A stretch of 64,000 nucleotides of DNA from Phyllobacterium chamaecytisi. GTDB lineage: Bacteria; Pseudomonadota; Alphaproteobacteria; Rhizobiales; Rhizobiaceae. The position numbers were made by a program, and so were the translations under genes. Shown piece after piece: positions 1-7,867 of the stretch. A model generated the notes under the pieces. It saw nothing but the letters and a program-made list of their open reading frames with translations. It did not search any database and had not been told where the DNA came from. Positions within the stretch are counted from its first letter, which is position 1. Each line of letters begins with the position of its first letter. Location of the stretch: positions 294,629-358,628 of the forward strand of contig NZ_JAIQWW010000004.1 in the NCBI RefSeq assembly GCF_020164455.1, in the 5' to 3' direction.

Positions 1-1
1 G

Positions 2-799
2 CCCAAGATGGAGTTCCTCAACGGATCCAACAAGGCCATCAACACGGTGTTTCCCGACAACTTCCATTTCTTCGAGTTGCTGGCACAGCTTGTCGAAGAG
101 GAGCCTGTCGAGAACTTCGGACCGCTGGAGCGTTCGATGATGATGGCCATCGGCATTGAGAAGGGTAAACAGTTCAATCCTGATGAAAAGACCAAGGCGC
201 TACTCGCTGAAGCCGCACGACTTGGCGGAGCGATGGCGCGAGCCAATACCTATGCGTCCACTGCCCCCGGCGTATTCTATTACCCCGACCGCAAATGGCA
301 GGGCGTTCAGGAGGGCATGACCTATACGTTCACAAAGGATGGTGCGCCGCAGATAGATGCCCGCGACAATGTCTATTACATGGCTGCGGGCAACACGCCC
401 GCGATGATGGCCAAGAATGTCGGTCAGGGTTCGCAGTACCTGTGGACCTACCGCGATGCCGAAGGAAACTTCCTCGATGGTGCAAAGAGCTACAAGCTGC
501 ACGTCCCGGCCAAGATACCCGCGAACAATTTCTGGTCGGTTTTGGTCTACGATGCGCTCAGCCGGTCGGAGTTGCAGAACGGCCAGCCATTTCCATCTGT
601 CAGCAGCTACACGAAGCCCCATATAAATTCAGATGGGTCCGTGGACGTCGCCTTTGGACCGGATGAGCCAAAAGAAAAAGGCAACTGGATTAAAACGGTT
701 CCCGGCAAGGGCTGGTTTCCCATCTTCCGGTTCTATGGGCCCAGCGAACCCTACTTCGACAAGACTTGGAAGCTGGAGGATATTGAGGCCGTCAAGTGA
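2..799 (+). CDS. DUF1254/DUF1214 family protein, C-terminal part (5' end outside window)
   Basis: The reading frame is open from the first bases of the window, so the gene starts upstream; an in-frame ATG at 8 is probably internal. The visible 266 residues match the C-terminal half of DUF1254-DUF1214 proteins. These are usually secreted or periplasmic proteins of about 450-480 residues with unknown biochemical activity. Family-like stretches are the segment around FGPLERSMMMAIGIEKG, the GGAMARANTYAS motif, and the end with NNFWSVLVYDALSRSELQNG and GWFPIFRFYGP. The last part is the DUF1214 beta-rich domain. The gene ends 170 bases before a tRNA-Cys on the other strand. Family assignment is firm; the function is not known. 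Confidence 0.85.
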   Translation, partial: PKMEFLNGSNKAINTVFPDNFHFFELLAQLVEEEPVENFGPLERSMMMAIGIEKGKQFNPDEKTKALLAEAARLGGAMARANTYASTAPGVFYYPDRKWQGVQEGMTYTFTKDGAPQIDARDNVYYMAAGNTPAMMAKNVGQGSQYLWTYRDAEGNFLDGAKSYKLHVPAKIPANNFWSVLVYDALSRSELQNGQPFPSVSSYTKPHINSDGSVDVAFGPDEPKEKGNWIKTVPGKGWFPIFRFYGPSEPYFDKTWKLEDIEAVK

Positions 800-967
800 A
801 TGAGAGCTATTGGCGTGCGAAGCGAACGCCTGACTTCCAACCGTCAGTTGTCCAGCAGTACTTTCACCTTAGCCTGTCTTCGGAGTTACCAAAAGCATTG
901 GAGTGGCGTCCCAAAGTCAGCGCACCTGACAATAAAATCAGTTGCTTATATGGTGAACTTTTTTGAA

Positions 968-1041
968 TGGAGGCCTCGCCCGGAATCGAACCGGGGTGCA
1001 AGGATTTGCAGTCCTCTGCGTAACCACTCCGCCACGAGGCC
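968..1041 (-). tRNA. tRNA-Cys (anticodon GCA)
   Basis: On the minus strand the 74-nt segment folds as a cloverleaf. The 7-bp acceptor stem pairs GGCCTCG with CGAGGCC, the discriminator is U as expected for cysteine, and the CCA end is encoded. The anticodon loop reads CTGCAAA with anticodon GCA, and the T arm contains GGTTCGATTCC. An open frame on the opposite strand (ending 1060) is only a shadow of this gene. Confidence 0.96.
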
Positions 1042-1217
1042 TCAACATCAAAATAGCTAATGAAATTAACTACTTATGGAAGTGACAAAATTTCATTCCG
1101 AACAGCGTCACTTGCGGCATTCCGAATAGCCGTTTTTGTTTTGTGCCGCAATACGTAAAATGAGAAGCCACAAACAATCGTAACTGTCACGACGTTGCTT
1201 GTGCGGACCAGAAGCGT

Positions 1218-1598
1218 TCAGCCTTTGTCCTTGTCCGATGCAAACCAGCCGCTTTTCCAACGACGGCCGAGCTTCACTTCGATCTGACGGCGTTTACGCC
1301 GTACCAGCGCCGAATCCTGTGAAAGGACGATCAGACCGAGCGGAACCATCCAGAAACCGAGAACAGGCAGGAAACCGAGCGCACCCCCGGCAACCAGAGC
1401 TCCGCCAAGCGTGCGACGCATCGCCACCGATTGTGGAACTGGTATGTGGCGGCCAAAAATGCGCATATGCCGGCGCTTCCTGTGGCCGTGATGTGCGGAA
1501 TTCGCCTGGCTTTCCTTGTTTTCAGGGTCTTCAGACAAAAATCTTCTCTTTCGATTAAACCATATCCAACGCCGGATGTAGGAACGCCTTCGCCCCAT
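1218..1598 (-). CDS. PGPGW-type small membrane protein
   Basis: A protein of up to 126 residues whose C-terminal half fits the PGPGW family of putative transmembrane proteins: a glycine-rich hydrophobic hairpin (GGALVAGGALGFLPVLGFW, then MVPLGLIVLS) followed by a basic tail RRKRRQIEVKLGRRW. Two membrane segments are expected at about residues 64-83 and 84-93. The function of the family is unknown. The first 44 residues are highly basic and may not be translated; an internal ATG at 1466 (MRIFGRHIPVPQ) resembles the usual family start and would give an 82-residue protein. The gene stands alone between two tRNA genes. Confidence 0.65.
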   Translation of the reverse strand: MGRRRSYIRRWIWFNRKRRFLSEDPENKESQANSAHHGHRKRRHMRIFGRHIPVPQSVAMRRTLGGALVAGGALGFLPVLGFWMVPLGLIVLSQDSALVRRKRRQIEVKLGRRWKSGWFASDKDKG

Positions 1599-1703
1599 GT
1601 CATCATTCTGTTATGCACATAAGTCGAAAAAAAGCGAAATGGTCCTTTGCAAAAGCGAAACCCTTTTGCTATAGGCCACTTCGCTGATGAAATAAGCAGC
1701 TAT

Positions 1704-1778
1704 TCCCCGGTAGCTCAGTGGTAGAGCAATCGGCTGTTAACCGATCGGTCGCTGGTTCGAATCCGGCCCGGGGAGCCA
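1704..1778 (+). tRNA. tRNA-Asn (anticodon GTT)
   Basis: A 75-nt cloverleaf. The acceptor TCCCCGG pairs with CCGGGGA, the discriminator is G and CCA is encoded. The D arm carries AGCTCAGTGGTAGAGC, the anticodon loop is CTGTTAA (anticodon GTT), and the T arm carries GGTTCGAATCC. It is followed directly by a terminator hairpin and then by the accessory polysaccharide island. tRNA genes are common attachment sites of such islands, but no integrase or second attachment copy was found here. Confidence 0.97.
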
Positions 1779-1785
1779 GTTAAAT

Positions 1786-1820
1786 CAAAGGCTTAGCGAG
1801 AAATCGCTGAGCCTTTTGCT
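1786..1820 (+). terminator. Rho-independent terminator after tRNA-Asn
   Basis: The stem AGGCTTAGCGA pairs with TCGCTGAGCCT (one G-T pair) around a GAAA loop at about 1789-1814. It is followed by TTTTGCTTTT. It lies 8 bases behind the tRNA CCA end. Confidence 0.85.
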
Positions 1821-2227
1821 TTTCAAAGCACATCTGGGCAACGTTTGGGGCAACATTGTACAAATCCCAAATCATCCCCACTGATCACAGAGGTGCGGCA
1901 ATACTGGCGTCGACAATCGTTTTTTCAAGTTCAAAAAGCGATGTGTCGAACTGTCGGAAGGTGCGGCCGCGGCCTGGTCGACTGACTTCCGTGGATTCCA
2001 TCGTCAAATGACCACTCCGCTTCACCACGCATTTGCACCATTTCAAATCATGCTACGATGAAAATTGATTTGCTTTCCATGCCGGCGAAGATGGCATTGC
2101 TGCTGAGCATGAGTTATGCGGTCATTGCCTTGCGCTGGCTAGTCCAGCCATCCAAACAGAAAAGAAGTTGCCATTGATCGCAGGCCCGCGGTAACTGTTC
2201 CTCGAGCCGCATACCAAGCGAGAAGCA
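1821..2227. other. Gene-poor boundary between tRNA-Asn and the polysaccharide island
   Basis: No convincing gene is seen in these 407 bases. Just behind the tRNA terminator the phrase GGGCAACGTTTGGGGCAAC contains two close GGGCAAC copies. A 45-codon frame from 2058 to 2195 has one hydrophobic stretch but no ribosome binding site. The stretch is the likely left boundary of the island; the promoter for the wbqC-like gene should lie near 2100-2215, but no clear -35/-10 pair could be assigned. Confidence 0.4.
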
Positions 2228-2923
2228 ATGAAAAAAGTCGCAATCCTCCAATCCAACTATATTCCATGGAAAGGTTATTTCGACCTAATCGCCGCGGTGG
2301 ACGAATTTATAATCTATGACGAGATGCAATATACGCGGCGTGATTGGCGCAATCGCAACCAGATCAAAACGCCCCAGGGAATGCAGTGGCTGACAATACC
2401 AGTAAAGGTGAAGGGAAAATACCTCCAAACTATCAGAGATACGGAGATCGAGGGCTCGGAATGGGCGGTTAGCCACTGGAGGTCGCTTACGACTAACTAC
2501 AAAAAAGCGCCGTATTTCGATGAAGTTGCAGCCTTACTCGAACCGATTTATCTCCGGGGCAATCACAATTTTCTTTCTCCGCTCAACCGAGAATTCATGG
2601 AAATCACCTGTCACTACTTGGGCATCACTACACGCATAACGGACTCTTCGAACTACCATCTTGTCGATGGCAAAACAGAACGTCTTGCTGATTTATGTAT
2701 GCAGGCCCAAGCTACCGAATACGTCTCGGGTCCCGCAGCCAGAGATTATATTGATGAGAATGTATTCAGAGAACGGAGCTTGAAACTCACTTGGTTCGAT
2801 TATTCAGGTTATCCTGAATATCCGCAACTTTGGGGTCCATTTACCCACTACGTCTCTATTGTCGACCTTCTGTTTAATCGCGGTAGCGAGGCGCCTCAGT
2901 ATATGAGGCATGTGCGCAAATGA
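2228..2923 (+). CDS. WbqC family protein
   Basis: A 231-residue protein with the WbqC-like family signature from its first residues: [18 protein letters not shown], then [19 protein letters not shown] and LTIPVKVKG. The family occurs in O-antigen and other surface-glycan clusters. Its biochemical role is not settled, but it is often suspected to help make or attach modified amino-sugars. The start has a suitable GAAGC/AGCGAGAAGC ribosome-binding region just upstream. It is the first gene of the island and is separated by 33 bases from the methyltransferase at 2957, so the two are probably co-transcribed. Confidence 0.9.
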   Translation: MKKVAILQSNYIPWKGYFDLIAAVDEFIIYDEMQYTRRDWRNRNQIKTPQGMQWLTIPVKVKGKYLQTIRDTEIEGSEWAVSHWRSLTTNYKKAPYFDEVAALLEPIYLRGNHNFLSPLNREFMEITCHYLGITTRITDSSNYHLVDGKTERLADLCMQAQATEYVSGPAARDYIDENVFRERSLKLTWFDYSGYPEYPQLWGPFTHYVSIVDLLFNRGSEAPQYMRHVRK

Positions 2924-2956
2924 AGCTTCGCCCGTACACCATTGTGAGGCAAGTCT

Positions 2957-3589
2957 ATGCAAAGTGATAACAGCGACCTTCTGGCCGAGGTTGCCGAGTA
3001 CTATTCAGGCAAGCTTGCACAATATGGGCAAACGCCCCGCGGTGTTGACTGGAATGGTGAAGAAAGCCAGACCGTGCGCTTCGATCAACTATGCAAAGTC
3101 ATCGGGAATTCGAAATCATTCTCGATCAACGATCTGGGATGCGGTTACGGCTCACTGTTTGAGTATCTCAACAAGCGATACGATAAATTCAACTACTCCG
3201 GCTTTGACGTCTCGCACGATATGGTGCGCAGCGCCCAAGACCGCCAAAAAGACACCGGCAAATCACGCTTCATTGTTGCCAGCGAGGCAGATGAGATCGC
3301 TGACTATGGGATTGCAAGTGGGATATTTAATGTTCGTCTTACGCGAACTGACACCGAGTGGCATTCATACGTGTCTGCGGCCATCGATGCACTAGATCGC
3401 ACGAGTAGGTTGGGTTTCGCCTTCAATTGCCTGACCTCGTATTCAGATGCGAATAAAATGCAGGAATATCTCTATTATGCTGATCCATGCGAGCTCTTTG
3501 ACCTCTGTAAACGCCGATATTCACGCAATGTTGCGCTGCTCCATGACTATGGGCTTTATGAATTCACGATACTGGTGAGGAAGTCATGA
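2957..3589 (+). CDS. Class I SAM-dependent methyltransferase
   Basis: A 210-residue protein with a Rossmann methyltransferase core. SAM-binding motif I is NDLGCGYGSLFEYL near residues 55-70, and the acidic end of strand beta2 is in YSGFDVSHDMV. The substrate is unknown; the setting points to a nucleotide-sugar, glycan or lipid-linked intermediate. It resembles small methyltransferases found with WbqC and NeuD-like genes in O-antigen loci. The stop overlaps the start of the next gene by 4 bases (ATGA), so translation is likely coupled. The ATG at 2957 follows GTGAGGCAAGTCT, which includes a short AGG binding element. Confidence 0.85.
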   Translation: MQSDNSDLLAEVAEYYSGKLAQYGQTPRGVDWNGEESQTVRFDQLCKVIGNSKSFSINDLGCGYGSLFEYLNKRYDKFNYSGFDVSHDMVRSAQDRQKDTGKSRFIVASEADEIADYGIASGIFNVRLTRTDTEWHSYVSAAIDALDRTSRLGFAFNCLTSYSDANKMQEYLYYADPCELFDLCKRRYSRNVALLHDYGLYEFTILVRKS

Positions 3590-4251
3590 AGAAACGTCTG
3601 GTCATTTTTGGTACGGGCGATATAGCCCAAATCGCACACGCCTATTTCTCAGAGGATTCCGACTACGAGGTGGTCGCGTTTACAGTCGATGGCGAATATT
3701 TGGCAGCGCCCGAATTCTGCGGGCTGCCTACGGTCCCATTCGAGACTCTCGCACAGACTTATCCCCCCGCAGAGAATTCGATGTTCGTGGCGTTGAGTTA
3801 CACGAAACTCAATGCGCTGCGCCGTGAAAAATACGAAGCGGCCAAGGCCCGCGGATATAGTATGGCAACCTACATTAGCTCCCGCGCTAGCGTTCTGAAC
3901 GGCGGAAACATTGGCGAAAATTGTTTTATATTTGAAGACAATACTATTCAGCCGTTTGTGACAATTGGCAACAATGTTACGCTCTGGAGTGGTAATCACA
4001 TCGGGCACCATTCCACGATTGGCAGCCATGCATTCATTGCATCACATGTCGTCGTTTCAGGTGGAGTCAACATTGGTGAGCAGTGCTTTATTGGCGTGAA
4101 CGCGACACTTAGAGATCACATAACAGTTGGTGAGAAATGTGTGATCGGTGCGGGTGCGCTACTTCTTGCTGATGCGGATCCGGAAGGCGTCTACGTCGCC
4201 CAAGCAACCGAACGTTCACGAGTGCCAAGTTCGAAGCTTCGCAAGATATGA
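3586..4251 (+). CDS. NeuD/PglD-like sugar O- or N-acyltransferase
   Basis: A 221-residue protein of the NeuD/PglD type. The N-terminal 75 residues form a small Rossmann-like domain (LVIFGTGDIAQIAHAYF). A left-handed beta-helix of hexapeptide repeats follows from about residue 100 (GGNIGENCFIFEDNTIQP, VTIGNNVTLWSGNHIGHHS, VNIGEQCFIGVNATLRDH). Members acetylate sugars such as sialic acid or UDP-4-amino-sugars using acetyl-CoA. The conserved catalytic histidine is probably in the GNHIGHHS turn. A 4-amino-sugar substrate would fit the WecE-like aminotransferase at 6614, but this link is inferred. It overlaps both neighbours by 4 bases. Confidence 0.88.
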   Translation: MKKRLVIFGTGDIAQIAHAYFSEDSDYEVVAFTVDGEYLAAPEFCGLPTVPFETLAQTYPPAENSMFVALSYTKLNALRREKYEAAKARGYSMATYISSRASVLNGGNIGENCFIFEDNTIQPFVTIGNNVTLWSGNHIGHHSTIGSHAFIASHVVVSGGVNIGEQCFIGVNATLRDHITVGEKCVIGAGALLLADADPEGVYVAQATERSRVPSSKLRKI

Positions 4252-5162
4252 TCGAGCCGCGTAAATGGCGTAAGCTTGGCCTGCTGTACTGTCCGCCTGG
4301 AAACCATCCCAAGCTGCGTTCTCATGCCGCAAACCCGTTGGCTGTTCACATTGAAGGCAACATCTTTCGAGTGTTCTTCAGTGGTCGCGACGCCGAGAAC
4401 AGGTCCTCTGTCGGTGCAGTCGACATCGATATCGAAAACAGAACGATTGTCACGGAATACGACGCGCCATTCATGCAGCATGGCCCCGAGGGCAGTTTCT
4501 TCGAAGCCGGGATCAGCATCGGCAATTGCTACAAGGTCGGCGATCAGCGCTACATGCTTTTCATGGGGTGGCAGAACCCACCGGGAGCACATTGGCGTGG
4601 TGAAATCGGGCGATTGCGAGTTACCTCCACCCTGACATTGGAACTCGATTTGAACGCACCTTTTATGGGTTCGGATAGCGATGACCCCATAAGCCTCTCA
4701 TATCCCTGGGTAGAGCCGGTAAAGAGCGGCGGTTTCAAAATGTGGTACGGTTCGACCGTTAGTTGGGACGCTGGCAACGGAGAAATGCTGCATGTTATCA
4801 AATCTGCAATATCGGACGATGGCCATTCCTGGCGCCGGGAAGGCCTGGCGCTGCCCTACCGGCTTGGCTTCGCCCAGGCGTTTTCACGACCTACCGTAGT
4901 GAGCGACAAAGACGGATTCCATATGTGGTTTTCGTACCGTAGTGGACTTGGCGAGACCTACCGCATCGGTTATGCCACCAGCAGAGATGGGAGCGATTGG
5001 GAATTAAAGTTGTCGCAGACCGGGATCGACGTTTCAAACTCCGGCTGGGATAGCGATATGATTGAGTATCCTTTTGTTTTTAATCACAGAGGCTGCCGGT
5101 ATATGTTGTACAACGGCAATGGCTATGGAAAGACTGGATTTGGCCTCGCGATTTACACTTAG
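4248..5162 (+). CDS. Five-bladed beta-propeller glycosidase-like protein
   Basis: A 304-residue protein with no signal peptide. It has repeated blade-like motifs typical of the GH43/GH32/GH130 propeller fold: FRVFFSGRDAENRSSVGAV, YMLFMGWQNPPG, FKMWYGSTVSWD, FHMWFSYRSG and YRIGYATSRDGSDW. Such proteins occur inside surface-glycan clusters without a proven reaction, and may act on or bind nucleotide sugars or glycans in the cytoplasm rather than digest polymers. The gene overlaps the acyltransferase by ATGA. It is not clear which acidic residues would be catalytic, so a lectin-like role is also possible. Confidence 0.7.
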   Translation: MIEPRKWRKLGLLYCPPGNHPKLRSHAANPLAVHIEGNIFRVFFSGRDAENRSSVGAVDIDIENRTIVTEYDAPFMQHGPEGSFFEAGISIGNCYKVGDQRYMLFMGWQNPPGAHWRGEIGRLRVTSTLTLELDLNAPFMGSDSDDPISLSYPWVEPVKSGGFKMWYGSTVSWDAGNGEMLHVIKSAISDDGHSWRREGLALPYRLGFAQAFSRPTVVSDKDGFHMWFSYRSGLGETYRIGYATSRDGSDWELKLSQTGIDVSNSGWDSDMIEYPFVFNHRGCRYMLYNGNGYGKTGFGLAIYT

Positions 5163-5592
5163 GCTGCAACAACAGAAATCAGCGGTAGGACGACAATCCG
5201 TGGGGCAATTGCTCCGTTATGGGTTGGTCGGAGTTATCACCAATTTTTTAGGGTACATATTGTATTTATCCATCACATTCTTCGGGGTGGGACCCAAAAC
5301 CACCATGACAGTTCTCTACTTTATTGGCACATCCATCAGCTTCGTCGGCAATCGGAAATGGGTCTTTTCTCATCAGGGCAATGTATTTGATGCAGGCCTA
5401 CGTTACGTTGCAGCATATGCCACCGGCTATCTTTTAAACTACAGCATTTTGTTCGTGTTTGTTGACCTCTACGGCTATCCCCATGCCTATGTCCAAGCAG
5501 TTTCCATTGCTGTTGTCGCAGCCTACCTATTTGCGGTCCTCAAGTTTCTCGTGTTCCCCCACGTCCGCGCTCACGATGGAATTGTCGGATGA
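5119..5592 (+). CDS. GtrA-like flippase family protein
   Basis: A membrane protein of about 157 residues of the GtrA/DPMS family. It starts the family domain with QLLRYGLVGVITNFLGYILY and has four predicted membrane helices; the conserved turn SFVGNRKWVF is the hallmark. GtrA proteins are thought to move undecaprenyl-phosphate-linked glucose or another sugar across the inner membrane. The start is uncertain: ATGs at 5119 or 5125 overlap the previous gene, while a GTG at 5200 has its own TAGGA site and would give a typical 130-residue protein. The end overlaps the next gene by ATGA. Its expected partner, a GtrB-like glycosyltransferase, lies at 11895. Confidence 0.85.
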   Translation: MAMERLDLASRFTLRLQQQKSAVGRQSVGQLLRYGLVGVITNFLGYILYLSITFFGVGPKTTMTVLYFIGTSISFVGNRKWVFSHQGNVFDAGLRYVAAYATGYLLNYSILFVFVDLYGYPHAYVQAVSIAVVAAYLFAVLKFLVFPHVRAHDGIVG

Positions 5593-6473
5593 TTCGTTGC
5601 CTCTCCTGCCAATCGGTTTTTGCTGCTGCCAGCAATGAAGTCACATGCATAAATTGTGGTTGGACCCCGCCGGAGATCGAAGGCTTCCGCGCATTTGCGC
5701 CCGAATTTGCAAGTTGTGGAGGGGGATTTGAACCTGAATACTTCAAGGAACTCGCTGAACTCGAGGCCGATAATTTCTGGTTTCGTTCACGAAACAAGCT
5801 ATTGCTGTGGGCACTAAAGTCTTACAGTCCAGAGTTTCACTCTCTTCTGGAGGTTGGCTGCGGTACAGGCTATGTCTTGTCCGGAATAGCAGCCGCCTAT
5901 CCAAACGCTAAGCTCTCGGGTAGCGAGATATTCACGGAGGGCCTCAAATTTGCGTCTGAGCGACTGCCGTCTGCGTCTCTCGCGCAGATGGATGCTCGCG
6001 GGATACCATTTGTGGATGAATTTGATGTTGTATGCGCGTTCGATGTTCTCGAGCATATAGAAGACGATGAACTCGTTCTCAGGCAAATGTGTGCGGCCCT
6101 GAAAGCGAATGGAACGCTGCTTGTTACGGTCCCACAACATCCTTGGCTGTGGAGCTCAATCGATGAATATTCTCACCATTTCAGGCGTTACACTGAAAGT
6201 GAGCTGCGCAATAAGGTGGAGATGGCCGGCTTTGAAGTTGTTAGGAGCACGTCGTTCGTGACGCTTTTGCTGCCCGCCATGGCTGCCTCGCGCATAAAAA
6301 GCAAAGAAAAGCCGGTATCCGAGATAGATGTTCGATCAGAGCTCCGGTTGCCTCCGATGGTGAACCACGTCTTCAGTACAATACTTTCCTGCGAGATTGC
6401 TCTGATTAAAGCTGGAATAAATATGCCCGTGGGAGGTTCCAGGCTGTTGGTTGCAAGGAAAACAAAGGGATAA
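5589..6473 (+). CDS. SAM-dependent methyltransferase with N-terminal zinc ribbon
   Basis: A 294-residue protein. Residues 4-22 have two CxxC pairs (CLSC and CINC) typical of a small zinc ribbon. A class I methyltransferase core follows, with motif I LLEVGCGTGYVLSGI around residue 86 and the post-II motif FDVVCAFDVLEHIEDD. The substrate is unknown; similar proteins are frequent in polysaccharide clusters. The start ATG overlaps the gtrA-like stop. The gene ends the first tightly coupled block of the island: 141 bases without a gene follow. Confidence 0.83.
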   Translation: MIRCLSCQSVFAAASNEVTCINCGWTPPEIEGFRAFAPEFASCGGGFEPEYFKELAELEADNFWFRSRNKLLLWALKSYSPEFHSLLEVGCGTGYVLSGIAAAYPNAKLSGSEIFTEGLKFASERLPSASLAQMDARGIPFVDEFDVVCAFDVLEHIEDDELVLRQMCAALKANGTLLVTVPQHPWLWSSIDEYSHHFRRYTESELRNKVEMAGFEVVRSTSFVTLLLPAMAASRIKSKEKPVSEIDVRSELRLPPMVNHVFSTILSCEIALIKAGINMPVGGSRLLVARKTKG

Positions 6474-6613
6474 CTGTGGCGACGGCCTATTATAGCTAAG
6501 GTGTCCGCCGGCACTCGCCTCTGAGGTCTATTCGTTCGAGAGGCAGGTGGCCCTCTGTTGAAGTGCATGCGGAAAAGCGCGGCGTAGTTGGTTGGAATTG
6601 GAGCGACAGCAAC

Positions 6614-7771
6614 ATGAAAGACAAGCGAATTCCATTCAATTGGCCGCATATGACGGGCAAGGAATTATATTATATCGCTGAAAGCCATTTCAATGGGCGC
6701 TTGGCCGGTGATGGGCCATTTACCAAGCGTTGTCATGAATGGCTTGAAACCCAAGTTGAATGCAACAAGGCATTGCTGACACATTCATGCACGGCGGCTC
6801 TCGAGATGGCAGCTCTGCTCCTCGATATTTCTCCGGGCGATGAAGTAATTATGCCGTCATACACTTTTGTTTCCACGGCCAATGCCTTTGTATTGCGTGG
6901 CGGAGTGCCTGTCTTCGTTGATATTCGGGAGGATACGCTCAATATCGATGAGCGGTTGATCGAGGCTGCAATCACTTCGCGCACGCGTGCCATCGCCGTG
7001 GTTCACTACGCCGGCGTGGCATGTGATATGGACGCGATCATGGAGATAGCCCGACGCCATAAGATCAGGGTCGTCGAGGATGCGGCGCAAGGTGTTATGG
7101 CAACATATAAGGGGCGCCCGCTAGGGAGCATCGGAGATCTCGGCGCATACAGTTTCCATGAGACAAAGAATGTAATATCCGGTGAGGGTGGCGCACTTCT
7201 CGTGAACAACGCCGATTTCGTTCAGCGGGCGGAAATCATTCGAGAAAAGGGTACCGATCGGAGCAGTTTCTTTCGAGGTCAGGTTGATAAATATACCTGG
7301 CAGGAAGTTGGGTCGTCATTTCTCCCCGGCGAGATAATCGCAGCCTTTCTTTGGGCCCAGCTCGAGGATGCAAAAGCAATCACCACGCGTCGGCTGGACA
7401 GCTGGAACTGGTACCACAGCGCGCTCGCTCCATTAGAAGCTGTAGGAGCGCTGCGGCGCCCTATCGTGCCTCATGATTGCGAGCACAATGCACACATGTA
7501 CTATGTACTACTTGCGGCGAAAATCGACCGTCAGGCCGTTCTGGACGAGTTGCGGACGCACGATGTCGATGCAGTATTTCACTATATTCCCTTGCACTCC
7601 TCGCCTGCGGGAAAACGATACGGGCGCGTGCACGGAAATCTAAATCAAACAGATGAGCTATCCGCGCGCCTCATTCGCCTACCCCTATGGGCTGGGCTAC
7701 CTCAGGAGCAGCAGGAACGGGTCGTGTCGTTGCTATCCGGCGCAATTGAACGCCGAACGAATTCGATCTAG
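6614..7771 (+). CDS. dTDP-4-amino-4,6-dideoxygalactose transaminase-like enzyme (WecE/RffA type)
   Basis: A 385-residue PLP enzyme of the DegT/DnrJ/EryC1 fold, closest in look to WecE/RffA, which converts dTDP-4-keto-6-deoxy-glucose to dTDP-Fuc4N with glutamate. Recognisable parts are IPFNWPHMTGKELYYI at the N-terminus, the cofactor-binding DEVIMPSYTFVSTANAFV, VVEDAAQGVMA, and the Schiff-base lysine in SFHETKNVISGEGG. The C-terminal HYIPLHSSPAGKRYG also fits. The ATG at 6614 has a GGAGCG ribosome binding site; an upstream in-frame ATG (6563) lacks one. The product would be a 4-amino-6-deoxy sugar, a suitable substrate for the acyltransferase at 3586. Confidence 0.9.
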   Translation: MKDKRIPFNWPHMTGKELYYIAESHFNGRLAGDGPFTKRCHEWLETQVECNKALLTHSCTAALEMAALLLDISPGDEVIMPSYTFVSTANAFVLRGGVPVFVDIREDTLNIDERLIEAAITSRTRAIAVVHYAGVACDMDAIMEIARRHKIRVVEDAAQGVMATYKGRPLGSIGDLGAYSFHETKNVISGEGGALLVNNADFVQRAEIIREKGTDRSSFFRGQVDKYTWQEVGSSFLPGEIIAAFLWAQLEDAKAITTRRLDSWNWYHSALAPLEAVGALRRPIVPHDCEHNAHMYYVLLAAKIDRQAVLDELRTHDVDAVFHYIPLHSSPAGKRYGRVHGNLNQTDELSARLIRLPLWAGLPQEQQERVVSLLSGAIERRTNSI

Positions 7772-7867
7772 CTGCAGATGCTTGCAAAATTGCATCCATG
7801 ATTTAGGCCCCCTGCTTCCAGCAATAGCAGTATTCAGTATTCAGTATTCGAGGATTTACCAGAAATC

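Noticed and set aside
800..1060. 86-codon plus-strand frame through tRNA-Cys
   Set aside because: Its protein-like end (RPRPESNRG) is a well-known artefact of reading the antisense of a tRNA gene.
2058..2195. 45-codon frame with one hydrophobic stretch before wbqC
   Set aside because: No ribosome binding site and no family resemblance; kept only as a note.
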